From contig JAGKQI010000040.1 in NCBI GenBank assembly GCA_018806915.1, positions 1,240,001 to 1,304,000 of the forward strand: a DNA stretch of 64,000 nucleotides, in the 5' to 3' direction. The notes under the pieces were generated by a model that saw only the letters and a list, made by a program, of their open reading frames with translations, had not been told where the DNA came from and did not search any database. The position numbers and the translations under genes were made by a program. The stretch comes from Phytophthora colocasiae. Taxonomy: Eukaryota; Oomycota; Peronosporomycetes; Peronosporales; Peronosporaceae. Of the stretch, positions 39,975 through 50,204 are shown piece by piece (the first letter of the stretch is position 1; every line of letters begins with the position of its first letter).

Positions 39975-41777
39975 TCAGTTCTTCTCTTCTTGGTCGTGAG
40001 ATACAAGACGAGAGCTGCCGAGATCTCGTAGTAACATCCGAGCTTGTTCCCGTTCTTGAGACCGTTCGTCCTGCATCTGGTTAAATAAACCCAAGAGATG
40101 TTGACGCTGTTTCTCCACCAATGTCTCCACGAACTGTGACGGTTGATCATTTTTCTGGTTCGAAGCGTTACGCAGCTTAAGCGCTTCCAGGATGATCTCC
40201 ACGTTGTGCTGTCGTTCTTGTCGCCGTTCTTCCTGGAATTCAGCGAGAAGAGACTCGAATCGCTGCGTTTGGGCATCTAACAATCGCGTCACCCACTTCG
40301 CGTCACTGAATCCCGTGCGACGGCGCTTTGGAGGAGAAGAAGCCACTGAATCATCATCCCGACTGGATCTCCGTCCATTCGAATGTCGTGCAGACATGAG
40401 GGCGTGAGAATTGGCTACTCGATTGAAGTTTTCCGTTTGATCCGAGTCATCGGAGTCGTCTGACGATCTCTCTGCAATCACGTAGCTTCTCGGCGGACCA
40501 CTGGCATATTTGTCCGTGGGTTTCTTACTTACCTTTTTCCGAGGTTCTCCTGACTTGGTGCGTCCGAGAAGTTCGTCCAGTGTCGCTGGGGCTCGACGTG
40601 AATCAGCAGTCGGCGTGATGATCTTCTGTTGCGCTTTGTCGATCGCGACAAGGCGCTGGTACGTTTCTTTCTCCATGAAGACTGCTTGCTCGTTGTGCAG
40701 TCCGTACGTCTTCTGTAGCTCCATCCTCTCGTCGGGTGTCATTGCGAACCAGTTCGGACGATCTCGTTGAGCTGCCAATGTTCGGAGAACCGTACGAAGC
40801 GCTCGAAAAGCCATCATCACTGCGTGTTTCTTGGCCCCCGTCGACTGATTCGTGCGAGGAGCAAACTCTTCACCACAAAGTTCAACATACCGCTGATGAA
40901 TGAGCGAGTTCAACCGAAGTCCCTCGTTCCGAGAGGCGAAAGATCCCTCAAATCCGTCTTTCACAAGAACCGTAACCACCTCGTGCCACGCCGACAAGAG
41001 CCTTTGTTCATGACGCTTAGGCCACTTGGAGGACATCTTACCTTTCGCTTTACCTTTGCCTTTTGGAGGTGAATAGTCCAGATCCATCTCTCTGTCCTTA
41101 CGGTTCTTCTTCACGGGTGGGTACTCCGAGTCCTCAGACTCATTACTCTCCGATTGGTCATCAGACCCGGACGTTTCTTCATGTTTTGACTCCACCGTTT
41201 TCTTCTTGGGTGGTGATGAGGGTGACAAACCCGGCGACATAACAGGACGGAACATTGGTAGTCCTGCCAATGCTTCAGCAGCTTCCTTCATCTCATCACC
41301 CATTGGAGGTCTCTCATCACTCATAGGAGGTCTCTGCTCTTCAGTCTGGACTGGGGGCGTAGGAGGCTGAAGAGGGGGTGGTGGGGGAGGTTCCTCACAG
41401 ATCCGAGTGAGCAGTTCGAACTGTTCCAGAGTGACCACCGCCATTTCCCCCAGTCGAGAGTTCATACGTCGTAGTTCGTCCTGTTGCTGGGTCGGTAGTT
41501 GAAACCACGTGGGGCGTCTCGTACGTGTGCTCTCAGCATTAAATGCACGTAAGAACAGGAAGGTCCGCACTAAACGTTGGCGATGCGCTTCCATTTCTTC
41601 GAAGGGCACAACCGGTGTTTCTTTCGTACTTGGCCGTATCCCTTCGAAATAAAGGTGCATTAACTGTAGCTCGGTGGGCGGAATCTCATCCCGGTCACGA
41701 TCACGGGGGGGATGTACTGATCGTTCCCACGCCTCTAGCAGCGCCTGGACGTCTTCAGGTGGCCACGAATGCTCCAT
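39975..41777 (-). CDS. Myb/SANT-like coiled-coil protein, tandem family member 5 (two domains)
   Basis: Single exon, 600 residues. Domain 1 (about 4-130) starts SWPPEDVQALLEAWERSVHPP and ends WFQLPTQQQDELRRM. A Pro-rich and acidic linker carries a basic stretch (KGKGKAKGKMSSKWPKRHEQ). Domain 2 (about 258-395) contains RLLSAWHEVVTVL and WFAMTPDERMELQ. The coil (about 495-590) has LLAEFQEERRQERQHNVEI...QRQHLLGLFNQMQDERSQER. It is the head of the array and shares a 188-bp divergent promoter region with the methyltransferase gene at 41966. Confidence 0.77.
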   Translation of the reverse strand: MEHSWPPEDVQALLEAWERSVHPPRDRDRDEIPPTELQLMHLYFEGIRPSTKETPVVPFEEMEAHRQRLVRTFLFLRAFNAESTRTRRPTWFQLPTQQQDELRRMNSRLGEMAVVTLEQFELLTRICEEPPPPPPLQPPTPPVQTEEQRPPMSDERPPMGDEMKEAAEALAGLPMFRPVMSPGLSPSSPPKKKTVESKHEETSGSDDQSESNESEDSEYPPVKKNRKDREMDLDYSPPKGKGKAKGKMSSKWPKRHEQRLLSAWHEVVTVLVKDGFEGSFASRNEGLRLNSLIHQRYVELCGEEFAPRTNQSTGAKKHAVMMAFRALRTVLRTLAAQRDRPNWFAMTPDERMELQKTYGLHNEQAVFMEKETYQRLVAIDKAQQKIITPTADSRRAPATLDELLGRTKSGEPRKKVSKKPTDKYASGPPRSYVIAERSSDDSDDSDQTENFNRVANSHALMSARHSNGRRSSRDDDSVASSPPKRRRTGFSDAKWVTRLLDAQTQRFESLLAEFQEERRQERQHNVEIILEALKLRNASNQKNDQPSQFVETLVEKQRQHLLGLFNQMQDERSQEREQARMLLRDLGSSRLVSHDQEEKN

Positions 41778-41965
41778 TGGGACTTTCGGTTTCTTTGGAT
41801 GGAAATCCTACACTGAGATTTTAGAACAACAGGTGAATTCAACACCTTTCAAAGTTGATTTCATTTCAGGTTTGTATGTATTTCTCATTCGATTAAACTA
41901 GTATTTTGCGGTACTTGTCTTGACCAGGTAAAATTTCCAATTTAGTCAAGAAATTTGGGTGGACG

Positions 41966-42882
41966 ATGATGGGAGACCTCCAAGAAGCTGTACAAGTGTT
42001 CCCTCAAGAGAATGTAGACAAAGTGGAGGAGTTCACACGTGTAAGGGTTAATGGGAAGGATCTCAACTTGACCTTATTGATGGTACGATTCCGTAATTCA
42101 GAGTGTGACGAGATAATTTTCAAATGCCACGTCTGACTCGACGATATCTCTTTTCCACTTTACCAGCAAGCGGATGAGCTCGCTCCGTTGTTTTCCGGTG
42201 CTGCTTGGGCTGGTACTTTACTGTGGGACGCAGCGGTGCATCTGGCTCGGAGGTTTCTAACGGATTATCGTTCTCAACTCCAAGACCCGACCAATTCCTT
42301 GCGTGTCATTGAGCTCGGTGCCGGCATGTGAGTTTATTCAAGGTTATTGCTGAGCTTTCGTTATTGCTGAGCTGTTTGTTTTCATGCAGTGGTGTACCTG
42401 GGATGGCAGCGAGAGTAGCTGGTGCCAAGCACGTGGTGCTGACGGAACAGGACGAACTGCTCCGACTAATGGACGTGAATCTGGCGGCTAACGCGGAGGT
42501 TCTGCGTCTTCCTGATGGTGAAGAAGGTGGAGAAGAGGTTGGGAGCATTGTGGCCAGACCGTTGAGCTGGGGCGTGCAGCAGACGAAGGAATATCTGGCT
42601 CAATACCCCTCGGAACAAGTGGATGTTGTTTTGTCCTGCGACTGCATTTACGAACCTCTGTACGGCTCATCTTGGCGCGCTTTGGCACAGACAATGGAGC
42701 TGTTGTGCATGGCCAACCCCAAGTGTGTCGTACTGATGGGCGTTGAGCGACGTAATCAAGACGGTATCGACAAGTTCTTGGCATTTGTGGACACGGAGAC
42801 CAAGCTTCAATGCAGACTGGACGAGCAAACCATTGGCACCAACAACAATCGATTAGAGGTGTATTATCTAGCTATGCAATAG
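41966..42882 (+). CDS. METTL21-type protein methyltransferase (Methyltransf_16)
   Basis: Three exons, 41966-42082, 42167-42327 and 42390-42882, encode 256 residues. The SAM-binding motif I is split by the second intron and reads ELGAGIGVPGMAARVAGA once spliced; VVLTEQDE follows as motif II. The family's post-motif LSCDCIYEPLYG corresponds to the D/E-x-x-Y-x-x-x segment that faces the target lysine. An upstream LLWDAA matches the family's W-AA element. Members methylate lysines on translation factors and chaperones in the cytosol; the substrate here cannot be read from sequence. It converges with the PFKFB gene at 57 bp. Confidence 0.85.
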
Positions 42883-42939
42883 AGAATGAAGCGTATGCAA
42901 CACAGACAGGAAACAGCTATCCATTCCAGCTCGTTCCGT

Positions 42940-45270
42940 CTACATGGGGCGGTGCCACACTTCCTCGCACTTGTAAGCCTTGGGCGTGACCTGAATAACC
43001 ACGTGCAGCGGGATGTTGAGTGTGGGGCACTCGTGAGGATTCTTGTTGGTCAAATAGGCGTACAGCACACGCAGAATCGCCTGGTGCGCCACGATCAGCA
43101 CCGGTTGGTCCATACGCATCAGCTCTGTGATCACCGGCTCGAGGCGGTGGATCACGTCCTGGTACGACTCGCCACGCGGGTACCGGTAGTGCAATTTGTT
43201 GTTCTTGCGCGCCAGATACTCTTCCGGCATCTCCTCGGCCACCTGTTCGTACGTCATTCCATCGCAGATACCGGCGTCAATCTCGTCTAGCTGTTTCCAC
43301 TTGACAATCGACCGGCCACGTGCAGCGATACGCTCAACCGTCATTCCTGTACGTAGCATGGTTGAAGTCCATACTGCGAGCTCTGTGTCAGGCGTCGGGT
43401 AGTACGCGTCGATAAACCGGTCTAGCTGTTCGGCGTACTGCACTCCTAAGGGGCTGAGAGGTGCATCACCTCCAATACGCTTCTGTGTGTTGTACATACT
43501 CTCACCATGTCGACTGAGCCAAATAGGTCGCGGTTTCAGGTTCAGATTGGCCATGAGGAACATGATTCGTGACTGCAAGTAGCCGTACACCTGGTTGCAG
43601 AAGATTTGGCGACCGACATCGATGATCTTGATAAAAGGCGCGCCTTCCAGGTCTGCTGCTAGCGGTTCGTAAAGCGACTGATAGTGGTTGATACGGTTGT
43701 TGTAGTCTGCAGCCGCCTCCTCCATGGTTTGGCCCGCGTAATCCGCCGAGTTCAGCTTCATCTCGTTAATCGAGGACGCAATGAGGTCTGGATCATCGCA
43801 CACTGACTCAATGAACATCATTTCGCACTTGTAGCGCTGATGCACCTCATTCAGCAGCATCTGACGCCGCTTGCGTGTCACGTTCGTAGCATCAAAGATC
43901 ACACAGTCGCAGTCGTTGCTCTCGAGCGCAGCAATGGAGTCTTCCAGACACTTTTTAGACAGATCCGACCGGATCTGGAATGATTCCTCGTTGAACGGGT
44001 CCCAGAACGCGTGGTTGACGTTGGAACCGATCAACCTCCGACGGTATTCACCAGTGTTAAATGTGCGCGAGTGGTGTCCCATCCACGTCAAGTGACGCGC
44101 CAGAATGTGTCCGATGTACGTTTTTCCGCGACCAGGAAGACCCACCAGGAAGATAATAAGCTTACCACCGCTCCGTTGCTGCGGGGTCGTCTGCATCGCC
44201 GTGTGTGGACCACGAACCAACACAGAACGGTGACCGCCGAGCTGAGCGCGAGTGTTGTGCTCGTGAGTGACCAGATCTCCACCAAAGTGCTGCGTCGTGG
44301 CAGCAAGCAGCACCGAATTGGCGATAGCATCGTCCATGTAGTTCGTGTACTTGGGCGTTGCCGCTACAGCCATATCAGTCGCCACCAAATTCGTGTTCGA
44401 CGCCGCATGACTCAACGATTCCTCGCTCTTAGATCTCGTCAACGTTCCAGCTCGAGGTCGTGCCTGTCCCAACAGATTGTGGTTGCTCATACGCCTCTCG
44501 TTCACTTCAATACCGTATTCCGAGTCTTCCATCTCCTGAGGTTTCCTGGGGGCTGTAAGAGGCGTCGCCCGGGGTGCAGGATCCGACCGACTATCCTTAC
44601 GTGGATGGCTGGGGCTCTTGGCGCTGGGAGAGCGTTGAGGTCGGAGAACTGGAGAAGTCTGTAGACGGAGCTTCATGAGCTCTTCACTAGCCAGAGGGTT
44701 CATAACAGGAAGACCATCATTATCACGGATGATCGTGCGGATAGCACGTTGCAATGGCTTCTCCTTGGTCTGAGGATCCACATTCGGAGCAATCTTGATG
44801 AAATTGTTGAGGTTCCCGTACTCATCGGGGGCGAACGTCACTTCCGGATCATATTGCCAGGCTCCATCCACGCAGAACTTGAAGAGGTGCGTGCCTACAG
44901 GCAGCCAGAGCTTGGCACTAAAGAGGGGTGAACCTCCTTCAGCTGTCTTGTGCTTCTTGAGTAGAATCTGCGATCCCCAACTAATAAAAAGTATTTAGAC
45001 ACGTTAGAAACGTCGTTTAAACTCAAGATTTTCACCCACAACTCACTTATTGAAAGACCCCGTGACACCCACAGACTCACACGGACGGGACCACTCGATA
45101 AGAGCAGGATACAAGTGCTCCGCCTCCTCATGGACACTTTGCAAAGGTGTCTTCGAGTGTTCTGTAGCCGCCACGTGTATTGTAAGAGGCACAGATTTAG
45201 GCGAATCAAGGGATAGGGGGCTGCCATCCCCGTTGGCGATAGGTGGAGAACTCATTGGGGGGGGCGACAC
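42940..45270 (-). CDS. PFKFB: Bifunctional 6-phosphofructo-2-kinase/fructose-2,6-bisphosphatase with CBM
   Basis: Exons 45047-45270 and 42940-44980 encode 754 residues; the 66-bp intron lies within the N-terminal carbohydrate-binding module. Spliced, the module reads VGVTGSFNNWGSQ...FKFCVDGAWQYDPE, an AMPK/CBM48-type fold. A Ser/Pro-rich linker with likely phosphosites (TRSKSEESLS) follows. The kinase domain has the P-loop GLPGRGKT (about 355-362) and CVIFDATNVTRKRR. The phosphatase domain has the catalytic LSRHGES (about 565-569), RIGGDAPLS and the second histidine in IVAHQA (about 706). The enzyme makes and removes fructose 2,6-bisphosphate, the regulator that sets glycolysis against gluconeogenesis in the cytosol. 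Both active sites look complete. The carbohydrate module recalls plant F2KP, which also has an N-terminal CBM. Confidence 0.93.
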
Positions 45271-46391
45271 ACGTACGCTAAGTTACGAAGACTTGTGCCT
45301 TAGACTTCCGTTTCGATTATGGACCAAGGCTCAAAATAGTATACAGTTGAAGATGTATACAAATGGTTATCCGGGTAATACCGGTATTGGCGGACGATGC
45401 ACTGGCGATGCAACAACTTGTCGACGAACGACACTGCCGGCGATGCACGCACGCTGTCTGGAATGGACATGGTTCACTAACGCACACGACAGTATAGGAA
45501 GAAAAATCAAATAGAAAAGAGGATGCTGGAGGTGAAAATAATGGCAAGCGCTTTTGAGTTCAGGGTGATTGTGATATTTTCAAAAAGATACTGAGCTTAT
45601 GACATAAATCATAGGCCGTAGGTAAACGATGCTTGTATAATGCAGTGCATTCCTCCGAGTTCTTGACGCGTCTCACAAAATTTCGTCTGCACGAAACTCT
45701 CACAGCACATGTTGTCATTTTGAAAAGATATCCAAATTAGTGATTTCAAACTATTCATCGAAGCTAGCGTTGTAGATGTTTAACGAAGGCTCATTGTGTG
45801 TGCTAGATCTCAAAGGTACTTGCATTCACCATTCAACTGATGTTGCACCCAGCGAATCGGTCAAAGCAGAAATGGGTAATTGGTAAATAGGCTCCATTTT
45901 GCAATTATACATCCGGATACTCTATCAGGGCTAGGTTTTGGTTCGATGACGCGCCTCTGCTGTCGCTATACTTGCCATTTGTATGCAAAGGCGGCCACGT
46001 CAGTCCACCCCAGCTTTGCATACTTGTTGCAGTTCCAGTCGAGCACTTTCCAAGTCGCTTGCAACCGACGACACCGCCCAAGCACATTCGCCTCCATCGT
46101 CCGAACAGTTCGGGATTTTCTTGTCGCACTCTACACGTTGATTGCTCGTATCCGGGGTAGAACCGAGAATCGACCAAACATTTCGGCAGTCTGATAACGA
46201 GAACTGGCACGCCACTAAGGCCTTTCATATGAGCCTGGCGACCAGGTACCTGTATCAGCTTGTGCCAGGCCTATTGCAACGATTCACCGGCGAATGGTCA
46301 CTTGAAGCTGCCAAGGTGACATCTGACACGCCAACGTATTTTTCTCGGTGGTCGGTAGTACATGTACAAGTTTTCATGACTGCTACCCTTT
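45271..46391. other. Gene-free stretch between PFKFB and the cyclase
   Basis: It holds the PFKFB 5' region and the cyclase 3' region. A plus-strand frame at 45880-46194 (104 codons) and an adjoining one at 46142-46435 look partly protein-like (NENWHATKAFHMSLATRYLY), but no splice pair, signal or family motif supports a gene. I call nothing here. Confidence 0.4.
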
Positions 46392-49300
46392 TCACAGTAC
46401 AAAATACGTTCGAAGCTTCTTGGAGCTGCCGTTGATGGACAGTAATGTGTGGTACTCGACTTTAAACCCGTGACCGGGGGTCTCCTTGTTCATACTGGCC
46501 CAAGTGCTCTCGCTGATGTGGATACGTCCAGGAACGCCACTACTTTCCAAGAAGTGGGCGATACTCACTGTATCTCCGAATAAATGATACCGAGGGTCTT
46601 TACTACCCACAACACCTGCAAGTACCGGGCCTGAGTGTACTCCAATCCGGATATTCAAGTCCGGCACACCACAATTCCGTCGCAGCAGTGGTAGAGCTGC
46701 AAACATGTCGGTAGCAGCAGTAACCACTGACAAAGCGTTGTTAGTGTTCACTATGGGGCAACCACCAACCACGAAGTACGCGTCACCAATGATCTCCACC
46801 TTATAAAGCACTTCCCGTTCAGCAATAGTGTCGAATCTTGTGTACATGTCGTTTAAGAACTGGACAAGCTCCATGGCCGAGACTTTGGACGAATATGCAG
46901 TGAAATTGACCATATCGGTGAACAGAACGGTCACATTGTCAAAGAAGTCAGCGATCGTCGTCTGTGGATCTTCCTTGAGTTTGTGTACGATAGTTTCTGG
47001 TAGGAGATTCAAGAGTAACTTGGTGATTCGAGCTTCTTCCTCCACGAGCTTTTGTTTCTGGGAATTGAGTGTGATGTCTCGGTAGTGGTTAATTCGTTGC
47101 TTAAACTCCGAGTTGAAGACTACCCACGCCTGCCCCGCAAAGAACAGGAAGATGTAAAGAGCGTTACGTAAAATCCGGAGCTGTGTAGCGTTCACTTCCC
47201 AGCCGAAATAGGGGGCGATCAGCAGGTTCGCGAGGAGATATAGCGCTAAAATCTCAAATCCGTTGACCACTCGAAGCAGGAAGGATAAATTGGCGAAATA
47301 GCACTGATACAGAGCCAAAGCGCTCATGTACGCGTGGCCGAGCGAGTTGGTAGCGAGACTTTCAGTGCACAAAATGACAGCGACGACGGAGATGACGAAC
47401 ACCGAAGCTAATTGCTCCCAGTTGCTGAAATTGGGCGAGAATGTGTACACCAAGAAGGAAATCATGATCGGGTACATGATGCAGAAATTGAGCAGGAAGA
47501 TGATCTCACTTTGTTCAAAAGAACGGACAGTAGACAGTCGAATGGTCTGGTATAGTGTCAGGAAAGGTTTAAGCACCAAGAAGACAGAGACGGATAGACG
47601 AAGGAACCAAAGCCAACGAGCTCGATTCTCCACGCGATAGCTCTCTTCGAACTCGTACGTTTCCTTTGTGAGGCTTCGGAAGCCTGTTCGGTTGCCATGA
47701 ACACGGAACAATACTTCGGTACGAGTTAATCCTTTGGGAAGTGTCATGATCGTGGCACTGAACACGACGTTCTCATCGCATTCGGGGTCTCCATTGGCGT
47801 CGATATCCTCTACAATGTCGAAGATATTCTCTCGGAATAAAGATCTGCGTACAGTAGCGATCTGGCTCAAACTGTGTCCTCTTAACGCGCTCACAGTTCC
47901 TCTTCTTTTCGATAATCTTGGAGTAGAAGAAGGAGACGGAGGTTGATCCGCCAGGGCCAGAAGAGATTGAGAAGGACTCATTGTATCTTCTCTACCGGAT
48001 TGGGGGATTGGAGGAAGTTTGGTACCTTCGGGTAGCTGGATGATGGAGGAGCTTCTTCCTGGTGGTGGAGCAAGTGCTAGTAAATTAGCAATTGTTGCTT
48101 GTTTATTGGACGAATCCAACGTTCCCAAACGACTTGTTCTTCGTGGTTGACGCGCGTTTGGAAGCTTGGAGATTGTAGGTAATGCTCCCAAGGTTTCTTC
48201 ACTTGGATTTGACTTTGCTGAAATGGATGGGAGAGCAGGGGGAGCTGGAATTTCAGTCTTAGTGTGTTCTGGAATGGCGTTGATACTTGCTCCAGGCATT
48301 CGACTGGTTCGACGACGTCCAGAAGTTGAACTTGTACTAGTTGAAGCTGTTCTTGAATCCACCACTTCAGTTGTAGATCCATTGACAACTGATGGTGGAG
48401 GGACGATGTAACCATCTTTCCCACGTAAGAAGTACGTGTCCATCTCTCCCCTCCCTTTCACAAACACTTTACCACGTAAAGCTGTGTGGAATTTATGGTA
48501 AATGGCATTATGTGTCGCCTCTGTGATTTGAATTTGACCTGGTAAATTGGTCGTTTCCATCCGTGACGCAACGTTCACAGTATCTCCAAACAACTTAAAG
48601 CGTGGATTCCGAATCCCCACAACACCAGCCATTAACCCTCCAGAGTTAATCCCCACGCGGATATTGAGATTCGTGACCATGTGACCCCAATTCTTCCTCG
48701 CAATCTTGGCACTCACTTCTGGAATACATCGGATCATATCCAACGCCAGGTTTGCTACCAGTTCAGCGTGGTTCGGGATCACATCCGGACAACCTCCAAC
48801 CACCATGTACACAGCCCCGATCGTCTCCACTTTGTGAACATGATGAACATCTACCAATTTGTCGAATTTGTAGAATAAAATGTTCAATAACTCGACCACT
48901 TGTTGGGGTTGGAGCTTGGACGAGAACAAGTCAAAGTCGCATACTTCAGCGAAAAGTACCGTAGCTTCTGCGTATTCATCTGCAATGAGTTCACGTCCAC
49001 ATTGAAGCTGTACAACAATTGACTCGGGTAACATACTGTTCAGTAGCGCTTTGGATCTCGTCTCCTCCATTTTAAGCTGTTCTTGTTGTAAAAGCACCAT
49101 TAATTCGCTCATGTAACTCACGCGGATAGCGAATTCTCGGGATTGACTTGGCAACAGGATCAAGAAGAAGAACAGACAAGCATACAACGTCTCATTAGCG
49201 ATCTCTTGCCGACTGGAAGAAGCAGAAGAATCAGAACTACCAGGGACATACGCGAGCATAACGACTACGTACGTAGCCAAATATCCAAGACAGAAGATCG

Positions 49301-50108
49301 AAACTTGAAAGAATCGGATCGGAGTGCAGCTGTAGACGTACATAATGACCAAACAGACCCAGGAAACGCCGTAGTCATTCGTGATCTTGTTGTACACGAC
49401 CGGATAGCAAGCCACCACGCAGATACAGAGCCACGTGAGTTTAAAATCTTCATGGTACGGATGTTTTCTAGCTCGGAAGAACGTAACAAGTAGTAGAGGA
49501 AGTACTACCGCCAACTTTAGCACCACAACGATCGTGAATTTCGGGAGTTTAGTACTCACTACACCTTCAGCAGTGGCCGTTGTTCCAACACTAAAATCTT
49601 CCCATAGTACGAAATAGTCGTAGACAAATGTGGAAATCATAAAGCCAATGAGCGTTAGTAGTCCACGTAAGTAGATTTTCCTCTGAGAACTGGCGTAGTA
49701 CTTGGTAAAAGACTTTTCCATCTTTAAAATCACCGCCAAAGTGTTGATGTTGATGAAATACAGCGTGATATGGTGGATAGCCACTTCATCCATGATTTTC
49801 AGGAACAAAATGAACTCACTAACAGCTGTGGCTCTCGAAACGGAGCTTTCTCGTGCGCGTTTATCCACTGGACTCTCCGGAACGACTTGGGACTGTAGTC
49901 TACGCATTGTAAAGTTGGAAAACGTCGTAGAGTTTAAAACGTTCCCTCGAACACTTTGAAACTTGTCCACACCTTGCATGACTCGATTGGAAATGGTGTT
50001 GGTACGAGTCATGGGCTCCACCGCAGTTTTCTGGTGAGAAACTTGCGGTAAAGCACTTAGAGATGCACTAAGAGGGTCCATGGGCTTGACCGTTCGTAGC
50101 GACGGCAT
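46392..50108 (-). CDS. Transmembrane class III adenylyl/guanylyl cyclase with two catalytic domains
   Basis: Single exon, 1,238 residues. Two repeats of a multi-helix membrane region plus cyclase domain resemble animal transmembrane adenylyl cyclases. Hydrophobic helices occur at about 98-330 and again in the second half. C1 (about 350-564) follows LLNSMLPESIVVQL and C2 (about 1030-1238) follows LLLNLLPETIVHKL. In C1 the two metal aspartates are replaced (VLFAE, Glu388; TIGAVY, Ala432), but the transition-state Asn512 and Arg516 (GDTVNVASRM) are present. In C2 the reverse holds: Asp1065 and Asp1109 are kept, while Asn and Arg are Ser1182 and Phe1186. Together they make one composite active site. 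The base-reading pair in C1, Glu428 and Lys505, fits neither the adenylyl (Lys/Asp) nor the guanylyl (Glu/Cys) pattern, so the nucleotide is uncertain. Product: cAMP or cGMP at a membrane. Confidence 0.9.
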   Translation of the reverse strand: MPSLRTVKPMDPLSASLSALPQVSHQKTAVEPMTRTNTISNRVMQGVDKFQSVRGNVLNSTTFSNFTMRRLQSQVVPESPVDKRARESSVSRATAVSEFILFLKIMDEVAIHHITLYFININTLAVILKMEKSFTKYYASSQRKIYLRGLLTLIGFMISTFVYDYFVLWEDFSVGTTATAEGVVSTKLPKFTIVVVLKLAVVLPLLLVTFFRARKHPYHEDFKLTWLCICVVACYPVVYNKITNDYGVSWVCLVIMYVYSCTPIRFFQVSIFCLGYLATYVVVMLAYVPGSSDSSASSSRQEIANETLYACLFFFLILLPSQSREFAIRVSYMSELMVLLQQEQLKMEETRSKALLNSMLPESIVVQLQCGRELIADEYAEATVLFAEVCDFDLFSSKLQPQQVVELLNILFYKFDKLVDVHHVHKVETIGAVYMVVGGCPDVIPNHAELVANLALDMIRCIPEVSAKIARKNWGHMVTNLNIRVGINSGGLMAGVVGIRNPRFKLFGDTVNVASRMETTNLPGQIQITEATHNAIYHKFHTALRGKVFVKGRGEMDTYFLRGKDGYIVPPPSVVNGSTTEVVDSRTASTSTSSTSGRRRTSRMPGASINAIPEHTKTEIPAPPALPSISAKSNPSEETLGALPTISKLPNARQPRRTSRLGTLDSSNKQATIANLLALAPPPGRSSSIIQLPEGTKLPPIPQSGREDTMSPSQSLLALADQPPSPSSTPRLSKRRGTVSALRGHSLSQIATVRRSLFRENIFDIVEDIDANGDPECDENVVFSATIMTLPKGLTRTEVLFRVHGNRTGFRSLTKETYEFEESYRVENRARWLWFLRLSVSVFLVLKPFLTLYQTIRLSTVRSFEQSEIIFLLNFCIMYPIMISFLVYTFSPNFSNWEQLASVFVISVVAVILCTESLATNSLGHAYMSALALYQCYFANLSFLLRVVNGFEILALYLLANLLIAPYFGWEVNATQLRILRNALYIFLFFAGQAWVVFNSEFKQRINHYRDITLNSQKQKLVEEEARITKLLLNLLPETIVHKLKEDPQTTIADFFDNVTVLFTDMVNFTAYSSKVSAMELVQFLNDMYTRFDTIAEREVLYKVEIIGDAYFVVGGCPIVNTNNALSVVTAATDMFAALPLLRRNCGVPDLNIRIGVHSGPVLAGVVGSKDPRYHLFGDTVSIAHFLESSGVPGRIHISESTWASMNKETPGHGFKVEYHTLLSINGSSKKLRTYFVL

Positions 50109-50204
50109 GGAACGTCCCCACTTCCGAGGAAATCGACAGTCCCTGAACTAAACTGGGCATTTTCTTGGACATCCGTAACGGATATTTTCGAGAATTCAAA
50201 GTAG
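50109..50204. promoter_or_regulatory. 96-bp shared upstream region of the cyclase and the giant gene
   Basis: The two start codons face away from each other across only 96 bp, so both promoters must overlap here or reach into the neighbouring 5' ends. I did not find a clear Inr/FPR match. Confidence 0.5.

Noticed and set aside
45880..46435. Possible small gene between PFKFB and the cyclase
   Set aside because: Two partial frames look weakly protein-like, but no credible start, splice pair or motif joins them.
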